Assembly (NCBI GenBank): GCA_900767715.1
Contig: CAAGAD010000005.1
Coordinates: forward strand, 794,738 to 858,737
Direction: 5' to 3'
DNA: 64,000 nucleotides
Source: Clostridia bacterium
GTDB lineage: Bacteria > Bacillota > Clostridia > Christensenellales > UBA1242
The notes under the pieces are model-generated. The model was not told the DNA's origin and ran no database searches. It saw only the letters and a list, made by a program, of their open reading frames with translations. A program made the translations under genes and the position numbers. Numbering within the stretch: the stretch's first letter is position 1; every line of letters starts with the position of its first letter. This document shows, piece after piece, positions 34,838-43,429 of the stretch.

Positions 34838-35767
34838 ATGAAAATATTAAAAATTATTAAAAAATCGTTATTTTCTGCAATTTTACTAATTTTTTTGCTA
34901 ATTTCTCCATTTTTTATTTTTAAAAATTTAAATTATTATCTTGATGTAAAAGCGGAAAATAAAAAGATAAATATGCTCACCATTTGGCATTGCGAAACTC
35001 ACGAGGGTGGCAGGTCGAGTAGGCTTGCGTTTTTGAAGAGTGTGGCGCGCGAGTTTGAAAAGGCTAACAGCGGAATCGTTGTGTATGTGCGACTTGTTGA
35101 ACAAGTTGAAATGGAAGAGTTGATAAGCGCGGGTGAGTTGCCCGATTTGTTGTCGTTCGGCTCGGGCGTCAAGCCAAGTCTGGCTAGCGCGCTGTGTGAG
35201 ATAAAAGGCGACTATTCGGTGAGCAAAAATTATTTAAATTCCGCACGTGTCAGCAATCGTGTTTTGGCTCTGCCATATATGTTGTCAACCTATGTGGTGA
35301 TTACCAAAACCAAAATCGAAAATGCAAAAGAATACGCGACCAAAAACAACATCAATTTTTTAGCGGGCAACATAGACGCGGTGCGATACGATAAAGATGA
35401 TTTGCCAATCGACAGCGCCGAGCACACCACCTACACCGCCTATCTAGATTTCAAAAACACCAAAGCGCCAGCCTTGGTCGGCACAATGCGCGACGTGGCG
35501 CGCTTGACCAACGCGAATTATACGCAAGATAGTTATTACTATTTACCAACGGGATATTCGAATATGGCGCAGTACATAGGAGTGTGCAAGCCGAGTAAGA
35601 CGGGCAAAATGTTTATTCGAACGCTGTTGAGCGACGCGATACAAAAGAAGGTGGCAGACGTTGGGCTATTTTCAGTCAAAGAGAATGTCACACTTTACTC
35701 AGTGAGTCCATATTTGGAGTTGGAGCAAAATGTTAAGAACATCAAATTGGAGAGATTATGGAAATAG
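34838..35767 (+). CDS. Solute-binding-protein-like exported protein
   Basis: 309 residues with an N-terminal hydrophobic segment (about 10-30), no lipobox Cys, so it is membrane-anchored or secreted. LTIWHCETHEGG, then a helix with FLKSVAREFEKAN and a VVYV strand, and LPDLLSFGSG further on, follow the start of family 1-type extracellular solute-binding proteins. No permease or ATPase genes are adjacent. Its last 10 bp overlap murB. The first 130 bp are very AT-rich, unlike the rest of the gene. A possible -10 (TAAAAT) ends 5 bp before the ATG. Ligand unknown. Confidence 0.6.
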   Translation: MKILKIIKKSLFSAILLIFLLISPFFIFKNLNYYLDVKAENKKINMLTIWHCETHEGGRSSRLAFLKSVAREFEKANSGIVVYVRLVEQVEMEELISAGELPDLLSFGSGVKPSLASALCEIKGDYSVSKNYLNSARVSNRVLALPYMLSTYVVITKTKIENAKEYATKNNINFLAGNIDAVRYDKDDLPIDSAEHTTYTAYLDFKNTKAPALVGTMRDVARLTNANYTQDSYYYLPTGYSNMAQYIGVCKPSKTGKMFIRTLLSDAIQKKVADVGLFSVKENVTLYSVSPYLELEQNVKNIKLERLWK

Positions 35768-36744
35768 TGCAAGACAGACAAGTACTCAAAAACGAAAAGA
35801 TGAGTGCGCACACCAGTTTTAGAATCGGTGGCAGTGCAAATCGACTGGTGCAAGCAACTACGCAAGTTGCTGTATTGAAAACCTTGTGTGAGTGTGCTGG
35901 CAAGAATGAAAAAATCTATTTTATCGGTGGTGGTTCAAATACGCTTTTTTCTTCACGAAAAATTGACGCCACCATTTTGCAATACACAAATAACGACATC
36001 TACATCGAGAACGATACGCTCGTGTGTTCGGCGGGTGTAATGGTGAGCGAACTTTTGAAGTTTTGCCTTGCGCATTCGATTGCCGGTTTGGAATTTATGG
36101 CGGGTATACCTGGTACTATTGGAGGCGCGGTTAAAGGTAATGCGGGCGGAGTCGATACGGCGATTGGAGATTTCGTCACCAAAATTTCTGGCTTTGAAAT
36201 AGAATGCGATAATCAAAATAATATAAATAAAAATAGCGAAATAATATTAAATAAATTAAAAAATAAAATAACATTAATAAATAATCAAAAAATATTAAAA
36301 AATGCGAAAAATAACGTTAAAATACGCAAAAAATATATAAAAATATGCGAAAATTTCTTTAATTACAGAAAAAGCAATATAAAAAACAATTTTTTTATTT
36401 TAAAAATATATTTAAAAATTAATTATGGAAATAAATTAATTATTGAAAATAAAATTAAAGAATTTTTAAGCAATAAAATTTTGCGTCAACCTATGAACAA
36501 GCGGAGTGCGGGAAGTGTGTTTTTGCGTCAAGGAGATTTCATACCCGCTCGTGCGATTGACGCGCTGGGGCTGAAAGGTGAACGCGTTGGTGGAGTAATG
36601 GTGAGCAATCTTCACGCGGGGTTTATTGTGAATGAAGGTGGTGCTAGCAGTGGTGACGTCTTGAAGTTGATAGACAAAATCCGTCGCCGAGTTCGTAAAG
36701 TTTACGGCGTGGATTTAATCTGTGAAATACGCTACTTCGACTAG
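35758..36744 (+). CDS. murB: UDP-N-acetylmuramate dehydrogenase
   Basis: Reduces UDP-GlcNAc-enolpyruvate to UDP-MurNAc in peptidoglycan precursor synthesis; FAD enzyme. 328 residues. Seen: FAD-binding FIGGGSNTL, GIPGTIGGAVKGNAGG (residues about 117-132), an FNYRKS segment matching the family's YRxS, and the catalytic serine in AGSVFLRQGD. The C-terminal HAGFIVNEGGASSGDVL is typical. It overlaps the upstream gene by 10 bp (ribosome site GGAGAG). Residues about 155-240 are coded by DNA of about 10% GC (my count for 36241-36480) and are loaded with Asn, Ile and Lys. Confidence 0.93.
   Translation: MEIVQDRQVLKNEKMSAHTSFRIGGSANRLVQATTQVAVLKTLCECAGKNEKIYFIGGGSNTLFSSRKIDATILQYTNNDIYIENDTLVCSAGVMVSELLKFCLAHSIAGLEFMAGIPGTIGGAVKGNAGGVDTAIGDFVTKISGFEIECDNQNNINKNSEIILNKLKNKITLINNQKILKNAKNNVKIRKKYIKICENFFNYRKSNIKNNFFILKIYLKINYGNKLIIENKIKEFLSNKILRQPMNKRSAGSVFLRQGDFIPARAIDALGLKGERVGGVMVSNLHAGFIVNEGGASSGDVLKLIDKIRRRVRKVYGVDLICEIRYFD
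36195..36480 (+). other. Extreme AT-rich block inside murB
   Basis: Frame stays open, but the block is about 10% GC against a normal-looking flank on both sides. Codons are almost all AAA, AAT, ATA, ATT and TTA. The protein still seems to align with the MurB fold (FNYRKS), so it is a compositional change within the gene rather than a clear insertion. Confidence 0.8.
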
Positions 36745-36753
36745 CGTTTGGGG

Positions 36754-36782
36754 TTGACTTATTGACGTAGTTTTGCTACAAT
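36754..36782 (+). promoter_or_regulatory. Promoter of whiA (leaderless)
   Basis: TTGACT, 17-bp spacer, TACAAT, then 6 bp, then the ATG. The predicted transcription start is the A of the start codon. No ribosome site is present. Confidence 0.75.
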
Positions 36783-36788
36783 ACAAAT

Positions 36789-37712
36789 ATGAAATATTTG
36801 GAGTCTGCTAGGAATCAAATATTGGATTCATTCAAGGAACATAACTGTTGCTTGTATGCCTTTTTGTCGGCGCTAATAGGTAGCACCACCACACAGTTTG
36901 ACGGGCGCATTTTGGAATTGCAATTCGTGGACAACACGCAATATTTGTTCATCAAGCGCAGTTTAAAATCGCTATACGATGACCGCGTTGAGTGTGTTGA
37001 CGGCGATTTCGCGGGCAAGAAGTTTGTGCTGATTGACGGACAGGCTGTGAGCGAACTTATGGATGACCTTGGACTAGAACTCAATAATGGTCAAATCGCG
37101 GTCAACAACCGCGTCATTGAAAATGACTGCTGTACGCAATCGTTCGCGAAAGGGTGCTTTGTGGGTGCGGGAAGATTCTACACCAATCAAGACATCAATG
37201 CCAAATCCACGGGCTACAACCTTGAAATCGGTTTCAACAGTGAAGCCATTGCCAAGACGGCTAGCCAGTGCTTCAACAAACTCGGCGTCAAGATGAAGTG
37301 GGGCAATCGTTTGGGTAGGTCAATTTTGTATCTTAGAGATAGCGAGCAAATATGCGACTTGCTCACGGCGGTTGGCGCGTTCAAAGCGTCGCTTGAATTC
37401 CAGAACGATTTGTCGCTTAGAACGATGAAAAACAATCTCAATAGACAGAACAATTGTTATGACGCCAACCAAACCAAGACCATAAACGCTAGTTTTGAGC
37501 ACATCAAGGCAATCGAAAATCTGCAAAAGTCGGGCAAGTTTGAGTTTTTGGACGCAGACCTTAAACTCATCGCGCAAATTCGCCTTGATAATCCGGACGC
37601 CTCGCTCAGCGAGTTGTGCACAATTTTTCCACGCAAAATTACCCGCGCAGGTATGAAATATAAACTCGATAGGCTGATTGCCATTAGTCAAAAGAAAAAG
37701 GACAAGAAATGA
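36789..37712 (+). CDS. whiA: WhiA family DNA-binding regulator
   Basis: 307 residues. WhiA controls sporulation/cell division genes in actinomycetes and influences chromosome segregation and division in Bacillus. Seen: an N-terminal domain of LAGLIDADG homing-endonuclease type (GCFVGAGRF and LEIGFNSEAIA segments), and a C-terminal helix-turn-helix with SLSELCTIFPRKITRAGMKY, where the family has the S(R)SGVNHR element. The usual neighbours rapZ and yvcK are missing here; murB is upstream and dnaE overlaps the stop codon (ATGA). Confidence 0.9.
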   Translation: MKYLESARNQILDSFKEHNCCLYAFLSALIGSTTTQFDGRILELQFVDNTQYLFIKRSLKSLYDDRVECVDGDFAGKKFVLIDGQAVSELMDDLGLELNNGQIAVNNRVIENDCCTQSFAKGCFVGAGRFYTNQDINAKSTGYNLEIGFNSEAIAKTASQCFNKLGVKMKWGNRLGRSILYLRDSEQICDLLTAVGAFKASLEFQNDLSLRTMKNNLNRQNNCYDANQTKTINASFEHIKAIENLQKSGKFEFLDADLKLIAQIRLDNPDASLSELCTIFPRKITRAGMKYKLDRLIAISQKKKDKK

Positions 37713-40700
37713 AACCATTTGTACATTTACATCTTCACACAGAATATAGTTTGCTAGACGGCGCAGCGCGCATAAACAAGGTGGTGAAGAAGGCAAAAGA
37801 ACTCGGTATGCCAGCCATCGCAATGACCGACCACGGCAATATGTATGGCGCGGTAAAGTTTTTTGACGCGTGCAAAAAGGAAGGTATCAAACCAATTCTT
37901 GGCTGTGAATTTTATTGCTGTGAAGACTTGACTATCAAGAACGGTAAAATTAAACTCGCACACCTAGTCTTGCTCGCCAAGAATGAAGAAGGCTATCATA
38001 ATCTTTGTAAACTCAACACCATTGCTTTCCGCGATGGTTTCTATTATAAACCACGTATCGACCTAAAAGCCCTTGAAGCCAACCACGAAGGGCTTATTTG
38101 CTTGTCTGCCTGCCTTGCGGGTGACCTGCCACAACTCATTTTGAAGCACGAATACGAAAAGGCGGAAGAACTCGTTTGCTGGTTCAAAAACTTGTTTGGC
38201 GACGACTATTATCTCGAACTGCAATATCACTACATTCACGAGCAAATCGAAGTCAATGTGAAACTTAGAGAGTTCGCCAAGAAATATAACATCAAGACGG
38301 TTGCCACCAACGATGTGCACTATATCAATAAAGAAGACTCGGTGCTCCAAGACGTGCTCGTTTGCGTCAACACCAACCAAAACTTCAATGACCCAAACCG
38401 CAAGAAATTAATGCCAACGGAAGAGTTCTATTTGAAAGACTACGACCAAATGTTAGAAGTCTTGCCGAACGATAGCGACGCGCTCGACCGCACACTAGAA
38501 ATTGCGGAAAAGTGTAATTTTGAATACGTTTATCACCACTATATGTTTCCAAAATATGTACCTGTCACTGGGCAAACTCCGGACGAGTTTATTCGCGACC
38601 TAATCGAAGCGGGCATCAAGCGTCGTTACAAGCAAGAAACTCCCGAGATAAGAGAACGTGTGGAATACGAATTGGGCATTATTTCCAAGTTGAACTACAT
38701 TGAATACTTCCTTATCGTTTGGGATTACATCAATGCCGCGCGCGAGATGGGCATTTCTGTTGGTCCAGGACGTGGCTCGGGCGTGGGCTCAATCGTAGCC
38801 TATTTGATAGGCATCACCAATGTTGACCCATTGCGTTATGGCTTGTTCTTTGAGAGATTTTTGAACCCAGAACGTGTCAGCGCACCAGACTTTGATATCG
38901 ACTTTGAAGATAGTCGTCGTGCAGAAGTCTTTGAATATGTCAAGCGCAAATATGGCGAAGACCGTGTGGCGAAAATCATCACTTTCGGCACAATGGCAGC
39001 CAAGAACGCAATCAAGGACGTGGGACGTGTTTTGCAAGTGCCACTTTCCACCACGGACAAAATCACCAAAGCAATCCCGAACACAATCAAACGACCAAAC
39101 ATCTTGAAAAAGGTGTTTAACATCGACCCAGACCCAAGCAAACCGAACGAGAGCATTCCGGAACTCGTGCAGATGTATAACGAGAACGAAGAAGTGCGCC
39201 AAATCGTTGACATCGCGTGGAAGTTGGAAGATAGCCCGCGTCAAACGGGTATCCACGCGTGCGGTGTCATCATCGGTGGTGACGTGCTCGAACGCCACAT
39301 TCCGCAGGCTCGAAACGGCGAGATTTTGACCACTCAATTTGAAGGTGGCGAACTAGAAAAGTTGGGTCTGCTCAAAATGGACTTTTTGGGACTTAGAAAC
39401 TTGTCCGATATTAAAATGGCAATCGAATACGCGCGCCAAAACCACGGCGTTGAAATAGATTTCGACCATATGGAATATGATGACCCGAAAGTTTATGAAA
39501 TGATTTCTGCGGGCGAAACGAAGGCCGTCTTCCAAATGGAGTCGGGTGGCTTTGTCAAATTTATGAAACAGTTGCAACCTAACTGTATCGAAGACATTAT
39601 CGCCGGAGTGGCGATGTATCGCCCAGGTCCTATGGACTCTATTCCTACATTCGTATTCAACAAACACAATCCAGAAAACATCACCTACATTCATCCAGTA
39701 ATGGAGCCAATTTTGAACGTAACTTACGGCTGTATTGTCTATCAAGAGCAAGTTATGAAGATTTGTCAAGATATGGCGGGCTACACAATGGGTCGCGCGG
39801 ACAGCGTGCGTAAAATGATGTCCAAGAAAAAAATGGCAGACTTGCAAGCCGAACGACAAGTTTTCTTGCATGGCTTACCAGCGCAAGACGGCAAACAAGC
39901 CGTTGACGGCGTCTTGAAGCGCGGGCTTAGCGAAGACGTGGCAAACAAACTTTGGGAGCAAATGGAGAAGTTCGGTTCGTACGCGTTCAACAAATCTCAC
40001 GCGGCAGCATACGCCTATGTCGCTTATCAGACCGCATATTTGAAATGCCATTATGAACCAGAGTTCTTGACAGCCGTGCTCAACAACCGCGTCACAATCG
40101 CGGACGAAATCGCCAATTATGTGGCTTATGCAAAGGACAGAAATATCAAGGTTTTGCCACCAGACATCAACAAATCCAACACATATTTCACCGTAGGCAA
40201 AGACAACTCAATCCGTTTCGGTCTTGCCGCCCTAAAAAACGTCGGCATTCAAGTCATCGACGATATGATTGCCGAGAGAAACAAAAACGGCGAGTTTAAA
40301 GACTTTGTAGATTTCGTTGTGCGTGTGCCTAACCCTTGTCTAAACAAGCGTTGTTTGGAAAGTCTAATTTTGGCGGGTGCGTTCGATAGTTTCGGCAAGA
40401 CGCGTAGTCAGTTAATGGGCGTCTATTCGTCCGCAGTTGACAAAGCAATGCAGATTAAACGTGAGCGCGAAGACAACCAGATGTCCTTGTTCGGTATGTT
40501 TGAGCAAGCCAACGACGCGCCATTCACACTCGATTACCCAGCAGTGAGCGAGTACGCAAACAAAGTCAAACTCGATTACGAAAAGCAGATTGCGGGCGTG
40601 TATTTGACAGGTCACCCACTTGACGAATACAAAGACCGAATGAAGCAGATGACTTTGACGGCGGATAGACTTTTGCCAGACGAAAAAGATGAAATGGACG

Positions 40701-41257
40701 AAAACGATGAGGTAACGTATAGCAACATCAGTCAGGGCGAATCAGTTATCTGTGGCGGTTGCCTTGTGAACTATGATGTCAAGATGACAAAGCAGGGCAG
40801 AAAAATGGCTGTCGGCAAGGTGGAAGACTTGTACGGCAAAATTGATGTGGTTTTGTTCAGCAATGCTTACGAAAAATATAAAGACGACCTTAAAGAAGGT
40901 GCTTTGGTAACCATTAAAGGCGTTATCAACATTCGCGACGGGCAACCGCCTAGCGTCAATGTTGACAAAGTGGAAGTATGGAAAGAAAACGACGACAAGT
41001 CGGCTCAACAAGAAATTGCTCTGCCGGAAGTGGAACGCCCAAAGAGACTGTGCCTAAAATACGACACCAGTAATGCCGAATTGCACGACAAAATCAAAGC
41101 CATTTTGATTGAGTATCCAGGCATTGACAAAGTATTCATTCGCGACGCAGTCACTCGCGAAGCCTTCCAGTTGGACACCAATGTTCAAATTAGAGAATCG
41201 CTCTTGTTTGAACTCACCGCTCTTTTGGAACAAGAAAACATTAAAGTTGTGGAATAA
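37709..41257 (+). CDS. dnaE: DNA polymerase III alpha subunit
   Basis: 1182 residues, the DnaE type without a proofreading domain insertion. Domains: PHP (HLHTEYSLLDGAARI at the N-terminus, TDHGNMYG), polymerase palm with catalytic aspartates in PDFDIDF (D394, D396, D398), GPGRGSGVGS just before it, fingers, a helix-hairpin-helix region, an internal clamp-binding motif QMSLFGMF (Q924), and an OB-fold (about 1000-1080). The start overlaps the whiA stop (ATGA), so the two are coupled. In Bacillota DnaE often extends RNA primers while PolC does bulk synthesis; polC is not in the window. Confidence 0.97.
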   Translation: MKPFVHLHLHTEYSLLDGAARINKVVKKAKELGMPAIAMTDHGNMYGAVKFFDACKKEGIKPILGCEFYCCEDLTIKNGKIKLAHLVLLAKNEEGYHNLCKLNTIAFRDGFYYKPRIDLKALEANHEGLICLSACLAGDLPQLILKHEYEKAEELVCWFKNLFGDDYYLELQYHYIHEQIEVNVKLREFAKKYNIKTVATNDVHYINKEDSVLQDVLVCVNTNQNFNDPNRKKLMPTEEFYLKDYDQMLEVLPNDSDALDRTLEIAEKCNFEYVYHHYMFPKYVPVTGQTPDEFIRDLIEAGIKRRYKQETPEIRERVEYELGIISKLNYIEYFLIVWDYINAAREMGISVGPGRGSGVGSIVAYLIGITNVDPLRYGLFFERFLNPERVSAPDFDIDFEDSRRAEVFEYVKRKYGEDRVAKIITFGTMAAKNAIKDVGRVLQVPLSTTDKITKAIPNTIKRPNILKKVFNIDPDPSKPNESIPELVQMYNENEEVRQIVDIAWKLEDSPRQTGIHACGVIIGGDVLERHIPQARNGEILTTQFEGGELEKLGLLKMDFLGLRNLSDIKMAIEYARQNHGVEIDFDHMEYDDPKVYEMISAGETKAVFQMESGGFVKFMKQLQPNCIEDIIAGVAMYRPGPMDSIPTFVFNKHNPENITYIHPVMEPILNVTYGCIVYQEQVMKICQDMAGYTMGRADSVRKMMSKKKMADLQAERQVFLHGLPAQDGKQAVDGVLKRGLSEDVANKLWEQMEKFGSYAFNKSHAAAYAYVAYQTAYLKCHYEPEFLTAVLNNRVTIADEIANYVAYAKDRNIKVLPPDINKSNTYFTVGKDNSIRFGLAALKNVGIQVIDDMIAERNKNGEFKDFVDFVVRVPNPCLNKRCLESLILAGAFDSFGKTRSQLMGVYSSAVDKAMQIKREREDNQMSLFGMFEQANDAPFTLDYPAVSEYANKVKLDYEKQIAGVYLTGHPLDEYKDRMKQMTLTADRLLPDEKDEMDENDEVTYSNISQGESVICGGCLVNYDVKMTKQGRKMAVGKVEDLYGKIDVVLFSNAYEKYKDDLKEGALVTIKGVINIRDGQPPSVNVDKVEVWKENDDKSAQQEIALPEVERPKRLCLKYDTSNAELHDKIKAILIEYPGIDKVFIRDAVTREAFQLDTNVQIRESLLFELTALLEQENIKVVE

Positions 41258-41284
41258 AAAAATGGACAAGCGTCCATTTTTTTT
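41258..41284. terminator. Terminator between dnaE and the DUF378 gene
   Basis: AAAAATGGAC and GTCCATTTTT arms around AAGC, with T-run and A-run, so it may serve both convergent genes. Confidence 0.85.
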
Positions 41285-41293
41285 GTGCTATAT

Positions 41294-41590
41294 TTATTTT
41301 TGTTTTGGTGCTTTTGGCTCGGGTTTAACGATTTCTTTTTCTTCCGCATCTTCGATTGGGTTGGGCTTGTTTTTGCATTTGCAACAATGCAGACAAATGT
41401 TGCCTTTCTTGGCGATTGCAATGTAGGTCAAGAAGACTGTTGCCGCGCCGATGATGACGTATATGATACGGCTGAAAATATTGGACTGTGTGCCGAAAAT
41501 ACCCGCTATCAAGTCGTATTGAAGCATGCCAATCGATAGCCAGTTTATGCCACCCAGCACTAGTAAACAAAATGAAATTAAAATTGCCAT
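41294..41590 (-). CDS. DUF378 family small membrane protein
   Basis: 98 residues with two membrane segments. The N-terminal half has GGINWLSIGMLQYDLIAGIFG, the conserved core of the DUF378 (YuzA-like) family. A Cys-rich turn (CLHCCKCK) follows the second segment and might bind metal; the tail is Pro/Glu/Lys-rich. Function unknown. The ribosome site GGGAG and the ATG lie within a perfect 14-bp inverted repeat, so translation may be regulated by RNA structure. It follows the DUF362 gene by 42 bp on the same strand. Confidence 0.82.
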   Translation of the reverse strand: MAILISFCLLVLGGINWLSIGMLQYDLIAGIFGTQSNIFSRIIYVIIGAATVFLTYIAIAKKGNICLHCCKCKNKPNPIEDAEEKEIVKPEPKAPKQK

Positions 41591-41621
41591 AATAATCTCC
41601 CTTTGTAATTATTATGGCAAT
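41583..41621 (-). promoter_or_regulatory. RNA hairpin covering the DUF378 start site
   Basis: Perfect 14-bp arms (ATTGCCATAATAAT, 41583-41596, and its complement 41608-41621) with an 11-nt loop. On the minus-strand RNA the GGGAG ribosome site is in the loop and the AUG in the 3' arm. It has no T-run, so it is not a typical terminator. Confidence 0.65.
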
Positions 41622-41632
41622 AAATTCATATT

Positions 41633-42898
41633 TTATTCAGTTACGTCGGTATTTGTTTCGCTTGTTGCGACGTTATTTTTGAAAGCGTTTTTCTGTGCAA
41701 GTTTTTTTTGCTTTTTGTCACGACGAATCTGCTTGCGCTGAATCATCTTGTAGCCGAGTGGCTCTTTTACTTTGACCACGTTGAATGGGCAAACCTCTTG
41801 ACAGCAGAAGCAGTTGATACATTTTTTGTAATCAATCTTTGCATACAATTCGCCTTTTCGGTCATACTCCATACGTATTGCTTCGGCTGGGCAGTGCTCA
41901 TAGCACTTTTTGCAACCCTTACATTTGCAAGGCTTGATGACTGGACGGCGTTGGAACAGGCGTCTAAATGTAGGCTGGAACCATTTTGGCACAACGGCAG
42001 AGTTGGACTCGCTGGTGACGTAAATAGTCTTGTAGTCCTTGATGATGCTGTCTTCCAAATCTTCACCCACAACAATAGGTTCGAGTTTGCTGTCAATCAA
42101 CTTTCTGCGCACGGCTTCTTTCAATAGTGGCATTGTGCTAGGGTCGATGTTCATAAGGCGAACCATAACGGCGTCGGCGCTGTATGGGTCGGTGCTGGCG
42201 ATGATACGGTTGACAATTCGTGGAGTGCCCGCTTTTGGTCCTGGACCTTCCATACCTACAACTGCGTCAACAATGTTGAGCACGAGTTTGTCCTTGATTG
42301 ATTGTTGCAAGTCGATAAGCGCGTTGCAGAAGTCTTTTAGTTTAGGAAACAAGGCGTGTGTTTGTGCCTTGATAAGCCCAGGAATAATGCCGTACAAATT
42401 CTTCACACAGCCCGAATAACCGGTCAGTTCGTGCGTCTTCATTTTGCAAATGTTGATGACGGCGTCCGCCTTATCTACGACGTCAATGATTTCCACGTGT
42501 TTGAGCCTTTCTGCGTCTGGGATATCCACTGCCACAGACTCAAAGTTGTCATTGAGTTCGGCTTTGGAGTTGGTGGCAGCCAAATTCATTCCGCTGGCTT
42601 CATAAATTGACTTCAAATGCGAAGCTGTGAACTTGGAAGCAGGGCTGTCCGCAATGATACATCTAGCACCTAAACCGACCACTTTTTTTGCCACGGCTTC
42701 CACGACCGAATGGTGAGTGGTGATGGCTTGCGTTGGGGTGGCGCGAGTGAGCAGATTGACCTTCAAAACCACTGTCATACCAGGTTTGATGAACTGTTCG
42801 AGCCCGCCAATATCTTCAAAAACTTTTTCCATACAAGCGTCAACATTCTCTTGATTGTAGTCTTCGCACGCACGGAGTGATACTAATTTCTTTTCCAT
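41633..42898 (-). CDS. DUF362 protein with two 4Fe-4S clusters
   Basis: 421 residues. The first 300 match the DUF362 domain (GLARCIIADSPASKF, AVINICKMKTHELTGYSGCVKN, NIVDAVVGMEGPGP segments). The C-terminal 110 hold two ferredoxin motifs, CKCKGCKKCYEHCP and CINCFCCQEVCP, each with the C-x2-C-x2/3-C-x3-C-P form, and then a basic tail. DUF362 proteins with ferredoxin domains are common in anaerobes; the reaction is unknown to me. AAAAGGAACAG precedes the ATG, and the promoter is strong. Confidence 0.88.
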   Translation of the reverse strand: MEKKLVSLRACEDYNQENVDACMEKVFEDIGGLEQFIKPGMTVVLKVNLLTRATPTQAITTHHSVVEAVAKKVVGLGARCIIADSPASKFTASHLKSIYEASGMNLAATNSKAELNDNFESVAVDIPDAERLKHVEIIDVVDKADAVINICKMKTHELTGYSGCVKNLYGIIPGLIKAQTHALFPKLKDFCNALIDLQQSIKDKLVLNIVDAVVGMEGPGPKAGTPRIVNRIIASTDPYSADAVMVRLMNIDPSTMPLLKEAVRRKLIDSKLEPIVVGEDLEDSIIKDYKTIYVTSESNSAVVPKWFQPTFRRLFQRRPVIKPCKCKGCKKCYEHCPAEAIRMEYDRKGELYAKIDYKKCINCFCCQEVCPFNVVKVKEPLGYKMIQRKQIRRDKKQKKLAQKNAFKNNVATSETNTDVTE

Positions 42899-42915
42899 AA
42901 CTGTTCCTTTTATTT

Positions 42916-42944
42916 AATATATAAAAAATCGACAATGCTGTCAA
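42916..42944 (-). promoter_or_regulatory. Promoter of the DUF362 gene
   Basis: Minus strand: TTGACA (42944-42939), 17-bp spacer, TATATT (42921-42916). Its -35 lies 6 bp from that of the divergent promoter. Confidence 0.75.
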
Positions 42945-42950
42945 ATATAT

Positions 42951-42979
42951 TTGATTAATTTTGGGTTTTATAGTATTAT
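42951..42979 (+). promoter_or_regulatory. Promoter of the 42987 gene (leaderless)
   Basis: TTGATT, 17-bp spacer, TATTAT, then 7 bp, then the ATG. It excludes an in-frame ATG at 42978 that overlaps the -10. Confidence 0.7.
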
Positions 42980-42986
42980 GGTAGAT

Positions 42987-43244
42987 ATGTTAAAAATCTG
43001 GGGCAAGACCTATGACGGTGAGAAAATTACTCGAACTAAGGTAATAGAATTTGAAAGTGCGCATATCATTTTTTATGATATGGTAAAGACTGTATGCGAG
43101 AAGTTGGATATTGCTACACCAGTTTGTCTAAACAAGCACTACGAAGACTTTATGCAGTTTAAGACCTGTTTTTTTAAGTCGGGTGATTTTATCGATTCGG
43201 TCGATTTTACCAAATTTCAAATTCAACTTATCATTGACAAATAG
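42987..43244 (+). CDS. Small hypothetical protein
   Basis: 85 residues, soluble, mixed alpha/beta. I recognise no family. Motifs visible: KVIEFESAHIIFYDMVKTVC in the N-terminal half and an aromatic C-terminal half. The start is fixed by the promoter, which leaves no room for a leader, and there is no ribosome site. It is divergent from the DUF362 gene and separated by 185 bp from greA. Reality is likely from promoter and frame but not proven. Confidence 0.6.
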   Translation: MLKIWGKTYDGEKITRTKVIEFESAHIIFYDMVKTVCEKLDIATPVCLNKHYEDFMQFKTCFFKSGDFIDSVDFTKFQIQLIIDK

Positions 43245-43323
43245 GTGACAAACAAAAGGTGAAGACCTACCTAAAAAGCAAATTTTACATCGAAATAAAA
43301 AAATGAAAAGTCAAGAAAAATCG

Positions 43324-43352
43324 TTGACAATTACACATAAAATCGTTATACT
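43324..43352 (+). promoter_or_regulatory. Promoter of greA
   Basis: TTGACA, 17-bp spacer, TATACT. It is followed by an untranslated leader of about 70 nt with a small CACG/CGTG hairpin. Confidence 0.8.
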
Positions 43353-43429
43353 CAATCGATAATAGATTTTACGACACGTGTTGCGTGCCAAGCGAAATAA
43401 ATTAGATAAATTTAGCAACGGAGGAAATT

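Noticed and set aside
38789..39337. Long antisense open frame in dnaE
   Set aside because: dnaE has intact motifs through this region; the antisense frame has no ribosome site or family resemblance.
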